38,605 bases of DNA from Candidatus Taylorbacteria bacterium RIFCSPHIGHO2_02_FULL_43_32b (GTDB lineage Bacteria; Patescibacteriota; Minisyncoccia; Phycocordibacterales; 2-02-FULL-43-11). The notes below the pieces were generated by a model. It did not search any database. It was not told the origin of the DNA and saw only the letters and a list, made by a program, of their open reading frames with translations. Both the position numbers and the translations under genes were made by a program. Below are positions 15,253 to 23,805 of this stretch, piece after piece (the stretch's first letter is position 1; every line of letters starts with the position of its first letter). The stretch lies in contig MHRK01000008.1 of NCBI GenBank assembly GCA_001820955.1, forward strand, positions 1-38,605, read 5' to 3'.

Positions 15253-15876
15253 TTATTTATTCAAAAAATTCTCCAGTAATTTCAGTCCCGCGTGCTGGCT
15301 CTTCTCGGGATGGAACTGCACGCCGAAAATATTTTTTGTTTCCACGGCGGAAACAAAATCACCACCGTAATCCGTCGTGCCCGAGATCGCTTTCCTATCG
15401 CTCGGCTCTAAACTATAACTGTGCACGAAATAAAATATCGGATCTTTAATGCCTTCGAACAGGCTCTCTTTCTCAACCTTTACGTCATTCCAGCCGACAT
15501 GCGGCAACGGCAGCTTGCCGACGTTCATTTTATCCGTCTTGCCCTTTATCCATCCCAAACCGGGCGTTTTGCGGCCCTCCAGACCGTATTCTGCCAAAAT
15601 CTGCATGCCGAGACAAATACCAAGATAGGACTTCTTATTCGTTATCACCTCTTTGTTCAAAACCCCGACGAGTCCGTTCTTATCGAGATTTTTCATGCAC
15701 TGATCGAAAGAGCCGACACCAGGCAAAATTATATGCGTGGCTTTTTCCAAATCATACATTTTTGATGATAAAGTGTACTCTACACCCAGTGCGGACACGG
15801 CATTCACGACTGAACCGCAATTACCCATGCCATAATCAACTATGGCCACCGTCTTTCCTGGCTTCACGTTCAGCAT
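15253..15876 (-). CDS. hisH: HisH-like glutamine amidotransferase subunit
   Basis: The 207-aa class I glutaminase shows the complete triad: nucleophile Cys88 in LGICLGMQ, and His189 and Glu191 in VQFHPEKS. The N-terminal VAIVDYGMGNCGSV and the LPGVGSFDQCM loop are HisH-like. It hydrolyses glutamine and delivers ammonia through the HisF-like barrel to the WbpG-like ligase encoded one base downstream. There are no other his genes in the window, so a glycan role is much more likely than histidine synthesis. Confidence 0.92.
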   Translation of the reverse strand: MLNVKPGKTVAIVDYGMGNCGSVVNAVSALGVEYTLSSKMYDLEKATHIILPGVGSFDQCMKNLDKNGLVGVLNKEVITNKKSYLGICLGMQILAEYGLEGRKTPGLGWIKGKTDKMNVGKLPLPHVGWNDVKVEKESLFEGIKDPIFYFVHSYSLEPSDRKAISGTTDYGGDFVSAVETKNIFGVQFHPEKSQHAGLKLLENFLNK

Positions 15877-15877
15877 A

Positions 15878-17011
15878 TTATCGAATCATTATTTTAAAAA
15901 AAGCATTCACTAAATTACTTATGCGAGCTACTTCGTCAACTGATAAATCTGGAAATATTGGCAATGTAATAGCCCTGCTTGCGTAAAAATCAGCACTCTG
16001 AAGCCTCACATTTTTATAACCATGCTTCCGATAGAAAGGATGAGAATAAACGGGAGGATAATGGAAATTGGCTCCTATGCCATTTCTTTTTAAAAAATTA
16101 TAAAGTGGCAATCTATCCTTCCAATCTCTTACAAGTATCACGTACAAATGCCAAGCAGAACTAGAATCGGGCGCTTCAGTCGGTAAAATAATGTGCGGAT
16201 TCTTATATAAATATTCCCTATACTTTTCCGTAATGACTTTTCTTTTTTTTAAAAAGTTGCCAAGACGATCCAATTGTGAAATACCGAGCGACGCACAAAC
16301 GTCCGTCAATCTGTAATTGTATCCGAATTCTGTCATAACATTGAAACCCGTCTTCTTCTTCGCTACACCATGACTTCGAAGCAATTTCACAGTTGCGGCA
16401 TAAGCCTTAGAGTTTGTGACCACAGCCCCCCCTTCACCTGTCGTAATAGTTTTGACAGGATGAAAACTAAATATGGTCATATCTCCAATCGAGCCAATTT
16501 TTTTATTCTTGTAGGCGGACCCGAGCGCATGGCAAGCATCTTCAATCACAATTAACCGGTGTTTTTTTGCTATTGCCATGATAACAGCCATGTTGCATGG
16601 ATTACCTGCAAAATGCACCGGAACAATGGCTTTTGTCCTCGGCGTAATCAACTTTTCGATTTTGTTTTCTTCGATGTTGTACGTATCTAGACGAATGTCG
16701 CAAAAAATTGGCTTGGCACCGACAGCAAGTAGCATGTTTGTCGTGGCAACAAAAGTATTTGGGGTTGTTATAACTTCATCATCTTTCCCTATCCCCGAGG
16801 CGAGATAGGCAAGATGAAGGGCCGCTGTTCCAGAAGAAACAACCGTCGCATACCTTACGCCACATACCTTGGATAATTTATTTTCGAAAATACCGATACT
16901 TGGACCTTGTGTTAGCCAATCAGAACGAAGAACATCTGACACATATTTTATATCTGACCCGCTAAGCGACTGATGGCCATACGGAATATTTTTTCGGTGT
17001 TCTTTTTTCAT
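15878..17011 (-). CDS. pseC: UDP-4-amino-4,6-dideoxy-N-acetyl-beta-L-altrosamine transaminase (PseC)
   Basis: This is a DegT/AHBA aminotransferase of 377 aa with PseC-type features: IPYGHQSLSGSDIKYV at the N-terminus, DWLTQGPSIGIFENKL, and the PLP lysine (K187 from the chosen start) in SFHPVKTITTGEGGAVVT. It aminates C4 of the 4-keto sugar made by PseB, using glutamate. I choose the ATG at 17011 (residue 8 of the ORF track): it has GGAG 8-9 bases upstream, while the track start is a GTG without a ribosome site. It directly follows pseB. Confidence 0.92.
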   Translation of the reverse strand: MKKEHRKNIPYGHQSLSGSDIKYVSDVLRSDWLTQGPSIGIFENKLSKVCGVRYATVVSSGTAALHLAYLASGIGKDDEVITTPNTFVATTNMLLAVGAKPIFCDIRLDTYNIEENKIEKLITPRTKAIVPVHFAGNPCNMAVIMAIAKKHRLIVIEDACHALGSAYKNKKIGSIGDMTIFSFHPVKTITTGEGGAVVTNSKAYAATVKLLRSHGVAKKKTGFNVMTEFGYNYRLTDVCASLGISQLDRLGNFLKKRKVITEKYREYLYKNPHIILPTEAPDSSSAWHLYVILVRDWKDRLPLYNFLKRNGIGANFHYPPVYSHPFYRKHGYKNVRLQSADFYASRAITLPIFPDLSVDEVARISNLVNAFFKIMIR

Positions 17012-17039
17012 TAATTTTTCTCCACACTTCACTTTTTTA

Positions 17040-18059
17040 CTACTTCATAAAAAAAGTTTTCTGGAAACGATCAACTACCTTCTTGAATTGATCCTTAGTA
17101 AACCATGAGCCGTTAGTATTACTTGAAAAAGTAAAACCCTTTGGCAGTTTTTTTCCTGCTTTGATTATTTTCTTAAAGCGTCGATTAATATCGAAAAGTT
17201 CGTTATCCTCAGGTAAAATTACGTAATGTTTTTCTAACTCAACGGCATGCCTCGATTCTTCCCGAGTTAACAAAGTTTCGTGTATTTTCTCTCCCGGCCG
17301 AACACCAATAATTTGTTTTTCAGCATTTGGAACCAAAACATCGAACATGTCCGTAATTTTCATGCTAGGCACTTTCGGAATAAATACCTCTCCTCCCTCC
17401 ATATTTTGCAAACCAAAAAGTACCAACTCAAAACTCTGTTCCAAATTAATCCAAAAGCGTGTCATTTCTTCGTGAGTAATCGTCACTGTTTTTAAACCCG
17501 GCATCTTAAGAACTTTTTCTATGATACTGCCACGACTGCCCATAACGTTTCCGTAACGGACGACACTAAATTTTGTTTGGTTACCTCCATAAACGTTTGA
17601 ACTAACAAACAACTTTTCCGCGCAAAGTTTGGTTGCCCCATAAAGATTGCTCGGCTCTGCGGCTTTATCAGTTGAAATGAGAATGGCTTTTTCTACACCA
17701 CAATCTACAGCAACTTCGCATATATTTTCACTACCCAATATGTTTGTTTTAATGGCTTCAAAAGGATTGTATTCCAGTGTAGGAACCTGCTTAAGGGCGG
17801 CAGCATGGACAACAATATTTACATTATGAAATGCTCTCATTAATCTCTCCTTATCGCGAACATCTCCCAAAAAAAACCTGACCCTTGGGTCTCTTCCAAC
17901 TTCCTCTCCAAGTTGCATCTGCTTAAACTCATCCCTGCTCAAAATAATTAACTTTTTAATCGGAGCATTGTTCAGTAAAAACTTCGCAAAGTTACGGCCA
18001 AACGAACCTGTTCCGCCAGTAATTAATATGGTTTTATTTTTTAAAAAATCTAATTTCAT
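17040..18059 (-). CDS. pseB: UDP-N-acetylglucosamine 4,6-dehydratase, inverting (PseB)
   Basis: The 339-aa extended SDR has the NADP-binding GGTGSFGRN (15-23), the LSRDEFKQMQLGEEV segment characteristic of PseB/CapD-type dehydratases, and active-site residues D131-K132 (STDKA) and Y140xxxK144 (YGATK). It removes water from UDP-GlcNAc with inversion at C5, the first committed step of pseudaminic acid synthesis. The gene overlaps the upstream transferase gene by 4 bases (ATGA) and precedes pseC by 28 bases. The length is normal and no key residue is missing. Confidence 0.94.
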   Translation of the reverse strand: MKLDFLKNKTILITGGTGSFGRNFAKFLLNNAPIKKLIILSRDEFKQMQLGEEVGRDPRVRFFLGDVRDKERLMRAFHNVNIVVHAAALKQVPTLEYNPFEAIKTNILGSENICEVAVDCGVEKAILISTDKAAEPSNLYGATKLCAEKLFVSSNVYGGNQTKFSVVRYGNVMGSRGSIIEKVLKMPGLKTVTITHEEMTRFWINLEQSFELVLFGLQNMEGGEVFIPKVPSMKITDMFDVLVPNAEKQIIGVRPGEKIHETLLTREESRHAVELEKHYVILPEDNELFDINRRFKKIIKAGKKLPKGFTFSSNTNGSWFTKDQFKKVVDRFQKTFFMK

Positions 18060-19492
18060 TTATTGTTCTTAGTGCTAATTATTTCTTCTAAAATTGCCTT
18101 CATGGAACACTCCGCGCTTTCCTTTAACGATAAGTGCGGTTTAACCTTTTCCGCAGAATCAAAATAATATTTTATCGCAGATTCTTCCAGACACTTGAGA
18201 AAGTTGATAACCCGCCAAGACTCCACTCTATACCCATTCGTAATTTTTTCAAACGCCATTCTTGCAGAATCTACACTGTCTACCCGGAAAATCGAGGGAC
18301 AATTCTGATACCATGGATGCCCAAAAATTATACCCGGTTTTAAACGAACAATCGCTTCCCATACCGGCGTACCAGTTACGCTTGCGACAGCTTTTGACTC
18401 TCGAACTAGACTAAAGGTATTTGTATCAATAGGCACTATTTTTACATTTTTTACAGTAGCAATTCTTTTGTAATAGCCCGGATAGCGGTAAGCGGTGTAA
18501 TTCAATCCTCGAACATCCCACTCGACAGGGTGTTCTTTTACGTAAACCTCCCAACCTTCAGGAAGTGCTTTGGCCAATGTTTCAATTGCTAAAATAAGAT
18601 CGACATAGATATCGCCCTGTGGGCTCGTTGTACACTCTGGTTGATAATTTAGCGGAAAATAGACGAAAGGCTTCGAAAAATCTGGTATTGATTCAACCTC
18701 ACAGTATTCCTTTTTAATATTCTGGCTAACTTTTTTCTTGAAGTAGCTAAAAAATTTCATAAAAATCGAACCGTCTTTCAAACTGGAAAAAACAACTTTC
18801 GATTTGATTACAATAAGTTTTTTTAAACTAAAATTATTTTTGAAAGCTAAAAGATATTGCGGCGGTATATCTTTTGAAACCTGTTCATAATATTTTTGAT
18901 ATGGCTCGCTTAGGTCAGAAACGTTAAATTTTGTATTTTTATACTCGTTTATCTTCGACCTGAGTCTCGCGCTTCCCACCCTAAAGTCTTCCATAATAAG
19001 ACTGCTCCCGGCCACAAGAGTACCATCAAAAACAACGGTTTTTATACCCTTCAGCCGAGCAAGTTCGTAAGTGAGGTAGTCAAATATCGCATGAGGCGGA
19101 ACCATAAAAACAACTGCGTCCGGTTTCATTTTCTCCAATACGCCATTCCAATACGAAAGCATTTTGTAATACGTTCTCTTTCTTTCGTCCAAATTCATCC
19201 ACTCATAATGCTTGTTCATCATCGTAAGAATAATGGCTTCCGGCTTATGCATTAAATCTACGAGCTCTCGAGAAACCGGATCAAATTCTAAATTCGCATT
19301 TATTGGGGGCAATGCATTTTGAGCGTCCACGTGATCATGCAAAACCGTCCTGCCAAATTCTTTAGCCAACTCTTCTTTTCCCTTCCAATTGTAAGCCCAA
19401 TACAAAAGTTCATGCCCATTTTTTTGTAAACTCTTGGCAACTTCAACATATTCCAGATGCTGATTGGGCCAATGAAATAAAAAAAGTTTCAT
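18056..19492 (-). CDS. capsule polysaccharide synthesis-like (KpsS/LipB type) transferase
   Basis: The 478-aa protein has a GT-B-like C-terminal half with YVKEHPVEWDV and SVTGTPVWEAIVRLKPGIIFG, a pattern seen in KpsS/KpsC-type Kdo transferases and related surface-carbohydrate proteins. The N-terminal half starts MKLFLFHWPNQHLEYV. A distant paralogue (27644-29149) shares the YVKEHP motif and the following glycine-rich segment. As Kdo and nonulosonic acids are both CMP-activated keto acids, this pair are good candidates for the enzymes that transfer CMP-pseudaminic acid or its relative. That is inference; the fold-level call is moderately confident. Confidence 0.72.
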   Translation of the reverse strand: MKLFLFHWPNQHLEYVEVAKSLQKNGHELLYWAYNWKGKEELAKEFGRTVLHDHVDAQNALPPINANLEFDPVSRELVDLMHKPEAIILTMMNKHYEWMNLDERKRTYYKMLSYWNGVLEKMKPDAVVFMVPPHAIFDYLTYELARLKGIKTVVFDGTLVAGSSLIMEDFRVGSARLRSKINEYKNTKFNVSDLSEPYQKYYEQVSKDIPPQYLLAFKNNFSLKKLIVIKSKVVFSSLKDGSIFMKFFSYFKKKVSQNIKKEYCEVESIPDFSKPFVYFPLNYQPECTTSPQGDIYVDLILAIETLAKALPEGWEVYVKEHPVEWDVRGLNYTAYRYPGYYKRIATVKNVKIVPIDTNTFSLVRESKAVASVTGTPVWEAIVRLKPGIIFGHPWYQNCPSIFRVDSVDSARMAFEKITNGYRVESWRVINFLKCLEESAIKYYFDSAEKVKPHLSLKESAECSMKAILEEIISTKNNK

Positions 19493-19503
19493 AAGGTAGC
19501 GTT

Positions 19504-21288
19504 TTAAATCTCGTATAATTTCTTGAAATACGAATCGCCGTCTGAAAGCAATTCTTCGGGACTGCCTTCTTCCTGTACTTCTCCGTCACCAAGAACAACA
19601 AGCTTGTCAACATTTTTTACAGTCGATAATCGATGAGCAATAATTATTACAGTAATTGTGCCCTTCAAATTATCAATAACATTTTGAATTTCTCTCTCAG
19701 ATTCATTGTCTAAAGAACTGGTGGCCTCATCCAAAATCAAAATTCTGGGGTGTCCGGCCAAAACTCTGGCGATAATTATTCTCTGTCTTTGCCCACCCGA
19801 GAGCATAATCCCTCTTTCGCCAATAACCGTTTGAAATTTATTAGAAGTAGAATTAACAAAATCAAAAATATTTGCCATCTTAGCCGCACTCTCAATATCC
19901 TGATCCGAAACCTCCTCATTATAAAATTTTATATTGTTCGCAATCGAATCGTTCAACAAGAAGATGTCCTGCGAAATATAACCGATTTCTGTTCGCCATT
20001 TCTTAAGTTTAATATCAGCAATATTTTGGCCATCTATAGTAATCGTCCCAGAGGTCGGTTTGAAAAAACGCAAGATCAAGTCTACGATCGTTGTCTTTCC
20101 GACACCAGATGGGCCAATTATACCGACCATCTCACCCTGTTTTATCTTGAGGTTTAGATTATTGAAAATATTCTTGCCGCCGTCGTAACTAAATTTCACA
20201 TTTTTAAATTCAATAGAATCCTTAAAACTAACCTGACTTACGCCTTCTGAAATTTCACGACTCTCCACCGCCTCATTCTCATATCTGATTACAGACTCAA
20301 GATACGGTATGTATTCGTTGATAGACTGCATAAGTTTCTGGAGTTGCTGAATGTAAATGAACATTTTTTCGATCAGATAGACAACCGCAGCCAAGGCCGC
20401 CAAACTAAAATTCGGCGTTTTGTAAGCGAAAGCAAAAATTACCAGAACGTACATAAGACCAATCGGCTGAAGCAATGAATCCGGCAAAATCCCATACAAA
20501 AGCGCCCTGATGGTATAGCGCTTTTGCGCATCAAACAAATCAGACCCGCGCTTAACCACTTTTTCTTCTGAAAGTGTCGCCTTCACCGTTTTCATTCCCG
20601 TGACATGCTCGTTGATAAAGTGAGCAATTTCGCGGTTTAAATTTTCAAGCTTGTTAGAAAGCATTCTAGTCCTGTCGAGAAGTGGCTTGAACAGGATGAA
20701 AATGAAAAAACCCAAAACCGATGTTAGAATGGTAATCGGCACCGAAATGTTAAGCGCGACCAAAACATACATCGTAAGACCAGAAATTACCGTAACCGAT
20801 TGACTAAGGCATTGAAAGAGGGATTCGCTATATCTAACATTTGTAATAAGCAAAGTATCAAGGTGCCCCAATTTCTGTTTCAAAAGATGACCCCAATCCG
20901 CGTTGGTCATCTTGGTAAAAAGTTGCTTGCGCAGTCTGGCGGAATAATTAGTTGTAATTTTTATCTTTATATAATTATTTAAAAGTAAAACGACCGCACG
21001 CGCGAGAAAGAGAAAAAATATCAAAACGAGAAGGTACCGAAGACTAAATTTTATACCAACCAAATCGAACCCGCTTTTTATAAATTGAGAAATAAAATCG
21101 TTGCCAAAACTTGAACTACCCGTCAAAAAAGAAAAAAGAGGGATGATGGCATTGATACCGATACCCTCAAGCAACCCACCAATGATTCCGAGAACTGACA
21201 GTGAAATAATCTGCCATTTATAATGACCATAACCGCGATTCAAAAGCGCAAACAGCAGAAAAATTTTTAAATTTGCAATCTTTACCAT
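19504..21288 (-). CDS. ABC transporter, PglK/MsbA-like flippase half-transporter
   Basis: The 594-aa protein has an N-terminal transmembrane domain with about six helices (residues 20-320) fused to an ATPase domain: Walker A GPSGVGKTT (392-400), signature LSGGQ (496-500), Walker B ILILDEATSSLD and the switch histidine in AHRLST (551-556). All ATPase motifs are intact. It should homodimerise in the inner membrane and could flip a lipid-linked oligosaccharide, as PglK (WlaB) does beside Campylobacter glycan genes. There is no Wzx or Wzy in the window, so this may be the only export step. Its start overlaps the HTH gene by 7 bases. Confidence 0.88.
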   Translation of the reverse strand: MVKIANLKIFLLFALLNRGYGHYKWQIISLSVLGIIGGLLEGIGINAIIPLFSFLTGSSSFGNDFISQFIKSGFDLVGIKFSLRYLLVLIFFLFLARAVVLLLNNYIKIKITTNYSARLRKQLFTKMTNADWGHLLKQKLGHLDTLLITNVRYSESLFQCLSQSVTVISGLTMYVLVALNISVPITILTSVLGFFIFILFKPLLDRTRMLSNKLENLNREIAHFINEHVTGMKTVKATLSEEKVVKRGSDLFDAQKRYTIRALLYGILPDSLLQPIGLMYVLVIFAFAYKTPNFSLAALAAVVYLIEKMFIYIQQLQKLMQSINEYIPYLESVIRYENEAVESREISEGVSQVSFKDSIEFKNVKFSYDGGKNIFNNLNLKIKQGEMVGIIGPSGVGKTTIVDLILRFFKPTSGTITIDGQNIADIKLKKWRTEIGYISQDIFLLNDSIANNIKFYNEEVSDQDIESAAKMANIFDFVNSTSNKFQTVIGERGIMLSGGQRQRIIIARVLAGHPRILILDEATSSLDNESEREIQNVIDNLKGTITVIIIAHRLSTVKNVDKLVVLGDGEVQEEGSPEELLSDGDSYFKKLYEI

Positions 21289-21533
21289 TTATTCATTTTG
21301 TTAACGGCTTTCTCTTTGATCTTCAAATACGAATCTGTGGCCTGTTTCTCTAATTCTGGAGAAACGAGCTTGAGAATTTCTTTGCCTAATATTCTGTATT
21401 GCCTACCGACTTTATTCGCCTTTAAAAAACCCCTCTTCAAAAGTCTTTTCATTGTACTGTTCGAGATCTTCAAAAAACCCTCCGCCTCCTTAGTAGTATA
21501 AACTTCATCCGTTCTAATTTGGAGCATACTCAT
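21282..21533 (-). CDS. small helix-turn-helix protein, excisionase/MerR-like
   Basis: The protein carries one winged HTH of the excisionase type: VYTTKEAEGFLKISNSTMKRLLKRG, then the wing LKANKVGRQYRILGKEIL, and a short helical tail. The ORF-track start at 21584 (100 aa) cannot be used if the promoter at 21544-21572 is real, because it lies inside it. ATG at 21533 or 21527 gives 82-84 aa, with a very short or leaderless mRNA. As first gene of the 20-kb minus-strand train it may regulate the locus; such domains also occur in mobile-element excisionases. DNA binding is confident, the target is unknown. Confidence 0.75.
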   Translation of the reverse strand: MSMLQIRTDEVYTTKEAEGFLKISNSTMKRLLKRGFLKANKVGRQYRILGKEILKLVSPELEKQATDSYLKIKEKAVNKMNKW

Positions 21534-21543
21534 GACATCAAGT

Positions 21544-21572
21544 ATAATAGCAAATGGGTCATAAGGTGTCAA
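21544..21572 (-). promoter_or_regulatory. main promoter of the minus-strand glycan operon
   Basis: Read on the minus strand: TTGACA (21572-21567), 17 bases, TATTAT (21549-21544). The start of transcription would fall near 21538, only a few bases before the ATG at 21533. No other strong promoter is seen before the nearly gapless gene train to 6002. Confidence 0.7.
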
Positions 21573-21853
21573 AACAAACCACAAAGTGCCAGCGTGCCGA
21601 ACAACATAGTCTTCATTTTATTAAACATCGAATAAAGCCGCCCCAAAAGATATCTAAATATTAATTATTAGACTTTACATAATATATTTATTAACATAAA
21701 TTCGCTCTAACATTGGATATTTTTTGGAGTTGTTTTCAAAAGCAGAACTAACCGCAAAAACACCGATTTTGAAATATTTTTTTGCTATTATAAATCATGC
21801 CTAAACAATAGTTAACCCGCAAAAAATGCATTACGTTTTTTGCTTCTAGCAGA
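21573..21853. other. divergent intergenic region with 5'-leader hairpin
   Basis: This AT-rich gap of about 280 bases separates the two divergent operons and contains no gene. Towards the carbamoyltransferase gene there is a weak plus-strand promoter candidate (TTGAAA 21769-21774, TATAAA 21789-21794, 14-base spacing, shorter than ideal) and another further upstream (TTTACA 21674-21679, 17 bases, TAAATT). A hairpin, GCAAAAAA (21819-21826) with TTTTTTGC (21836-21843) and a 9-base loop, ends 10 bases before the ATG at 21854, where no Shine-Dalgarno is visible. It could control translation or act as a weak attenuator. Confidence 0.45.
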
Positions 21854-23677
21854 ATGAATAAAAAACCCTTAATCATAATCGGAATCAATGATTCTCATGA
21901 CGCATCGGCCTCTATAGTCATAGACGGCAAGCTTATTGCTGCTGTCTCGGAAGAGCGACTCCAAAGGATCAAATCAATGGGCGGATTTCCAAAAGGGGCC
22001 ATAGAAGAGTGTCTTCGAATTGCCGGCGTAAAAAAAGAAGAGGTTGATTATGTGGCGGTCGGCAGTAAACATGTGAGTGTCGATAACCTCTACAACATCG
22101 TGCCGACTTTAACGATAAAAGATTTATACAAGCTTGAAGAAGAATATTGGCAGCCCACTCTCTATCAAAACAAGAAAATAAAACTGAAAGATATTTTTCC
22201 AAACTATAAACCAAAAGGCACCATCTACTATCCCCTACAGAAGATCCCATTTGGTTTTAATCGCGACTTAAAAGAATCGGATATAAAACGAGCGGCAGAA
22301 ATTCGAAAAAATTATATTGCCGAATATTTTGCTCTACCTTCAGAAAAAATCTTTTTTATTGATCACCATACTGCTCACGCTTATTACAGCTACTACTCAA
22401 ACCCTTTTCGCAATCAGAATAAAAAAACTCTTGTTCTGACATCCGATGCCGGAGGCGATGGTATTTACGAATCCATTTCCATATTTGAAAACGGAAAATA
22501 CAATGAGATATACAAAGGACATTCAAACACCTTGGCGCCGATATATAGCTATATCACTCTCCTACTTGGCATGAAGCCGAACGAACATGAATACAAAGTC
22601 ATGGGTTTAGCTCCCTATGCAAAAGCTCACGAGAAAAAAGGGCCGTACGAAGTTTTTCAAAATGCGTTGGAAGTAGATGGCCTCCAATTCAAGAATAATC
22701 CCGAAATGAAAGATAGGTTTAAATATTTCGGCGACCGCCTCAAGTTTTACAGATTCGATGGCATTGCCGGAGGACTTCAGGATTTTGCTGAAAAACTCAT
22801 AACAACTTGGGTTAAAAACGCTGTCAAAAAAACTGGCATCGACAATATCGCAATAAGCGGCGGACTATTTTTAAATATAAAGATAAATAAAGCCATATCG
22901 GAAATGTCAGAGGTTAAATCTCTTTTCGTTCCGCCCGGTCTTGGGGATGAGTCTCTCCCCATCGGCGCCAGTTACGTCTTGCTCGATCAGATCAAAAACA
23001 CCTCACTCGAAAACGTCAAGCCTCTCAAAAATGCATACTTGGGCGGCGAAACAGACCCAAAAGATGTTGAAGCATTAATCAAACACCCAATCATAAAAAA
23101 ATATTATTCGGTCAAACGAAATGCTACGGCAAACGATGTCGCCAAGCTTTTGAAAAAAGGTGAAATCTGCGCGCTCTTTTCCGGAGCCATGGAATTCGGC
23201 CCAAGGGCTCTCGGTCACCGCTCAATAATTGCCGACCCATCAAGGCGAGAGTCAGTAATAAAAATTAATGAAGCGATCAAAATGCGGGACTTCTGGATGC
23301 CTTTTACACCGTCAGTCCTATCTGAGCGAATGAGCGATTACATAGTTAACAAGAAAAGAATTAGCGATTCATTCATGACCGTCAGCTTTGAATCGACAGA
23401 CCTCGGCAAAAAAGATCTAGCCGCAGCCATTCATCCTTACGACCTAACCGCCCGTCCACAAAGAGTCGAAAAGGAAATCTCTCCCGTCTACTACGGCATT
23501 ATCAAAGCCTTCGAGAAACAGACTGGTATCGGCGCGGTTTTGAACACATCTCTCAATATCCACGGCAAACCAATCGTCCGAAAACCTGTCGAGATTGCTG
23601 ATGAAATTCTTTCAAACGCTGATGTGCGCCTGGATAATATTTATGTCGAAGGTATATTGCTTTCAAAGAAACAGTAG
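21854..23677 (+). CDS. NodU/CmcH-family carbamoyltransferase
   Basis: The 607-aa protein has the two-domain carbamoyltransferase layout: an N-terminal Kae1-like ASKHA domain (IIIGINDSHDASASIVIDG at the start, metal/adenylate site DHHTAHAYYSY near residue 170, TSDAGGDG, GLAPYAK) and the C-terminal domain with GAMEFGPRALGHRSIIADP and NTSLNIHGKPIV. The length is typical. It moves a carbamoyl group from carbamoyl phosphate via carbamoyl-AMP to a hydroxyl, here probably of a cell-surface sugar. It is the first gene of the plus-strand operon, and its TAG stop is followed after one base by the first copy of the TCCCGTACGAAA repeat. Confidence 0.92.
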   Translation: MNKKPLIIIGINDSHDASASIVIDGKLIAAVSEERLQRIKSMGGFPKGAIEECLRIAGVKKEEVDYVAVGSKHVSVDNLYNIVPTLTIKDLYKLEEEYWQPTLYQNKKIKLKDIFPNYKPKGTIYYPLQKIPFGFNRDLKESDIKRAAEIRKNYIAEYFALPSEKIFFIDHHTAHAYYSYYSNPFRNQNKKTLVLTSDAGGDGIYESISIFENGKYNEIYKGHSNTLAPIYSYITLLLGMKPNEHEYKVMGLAPYAKAHEKKGPYEVFQNALEVDGLQFKNNPEMKDRFKYFGDRLKFYRFDGIAGGLQDFAEKLITTWVKNAVKKTGIDNIAISGGLFLNIKINKAISEMSEVKSLFVPPGLGDESLPIGASYVLLDQIKNTSLENVKPLKNAYLGGETDPKDVEALIKHPIIKKYYSVKRNATANDVAKLLKKGEICALFSGAMEFGPRALGHRSIIADPSRRESVIKINEAIKMRDFWMPFTPSVLSERMSDYIVNKKRISDSFMTVSFESTDLGKKDLAAAIHPYDLTARPQRVEKEISPVYYGIIKAFEKQTGIGAVLNTSLNIHGKPIVRKPVEIADEILSNADVRLDNIYVEGILLSKKQ

Positions 23678-23678
23678 A

Positions 23679-23805
23679 TCCCGTACGAAACCGCTTCACT
23701 ACGAAAACATCTAATTACGACACATGAAAAATTCCAATTTTAAAAAAATAGCTAATAATAATTTTCGTACTTTCAAAGGCGAAGTGTTTCCTATTTCGTA
23801 CGGGA
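23679..23805. mobile_element. 127-bp inverted-repeat element, putative non-autonomous relative of the GIY-YIG cassette
   Basis: TCCCGTACGAAAC (23679 onward) and its inverted partner TTTCGTACGGGA (23794-23805) bound 127 bp that encode no protein of their own. The right end matches the right end of the neighbouring GIY-YIG element further inward (consensus TTCCTRTTTCGTACGGGA), so the two share a terminus type. It starts one base after the carbamoyltransferase stop and runs into the 5' end of acpS, supplying the codons just before the conserved AcpS core. No target duplication is evident. Confidence 0.6.

Noticed and set aside
13319-15876. Histidine biosynthesis hisH/hisF
   Set aside because: No other his genes, the HisF catalytic Asp11 is replaced by Leu, and a WbpG-type amidotransferase lies between them.
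22643-22652. A fifth copy of the CCGTACGAA repeat inside the carbamoyltransferase gene
   Set aside because: Only nine bases match, it lacks the flanking bases of the 12-mer and encodes an ordinary part of the enzyme; most likely chance.
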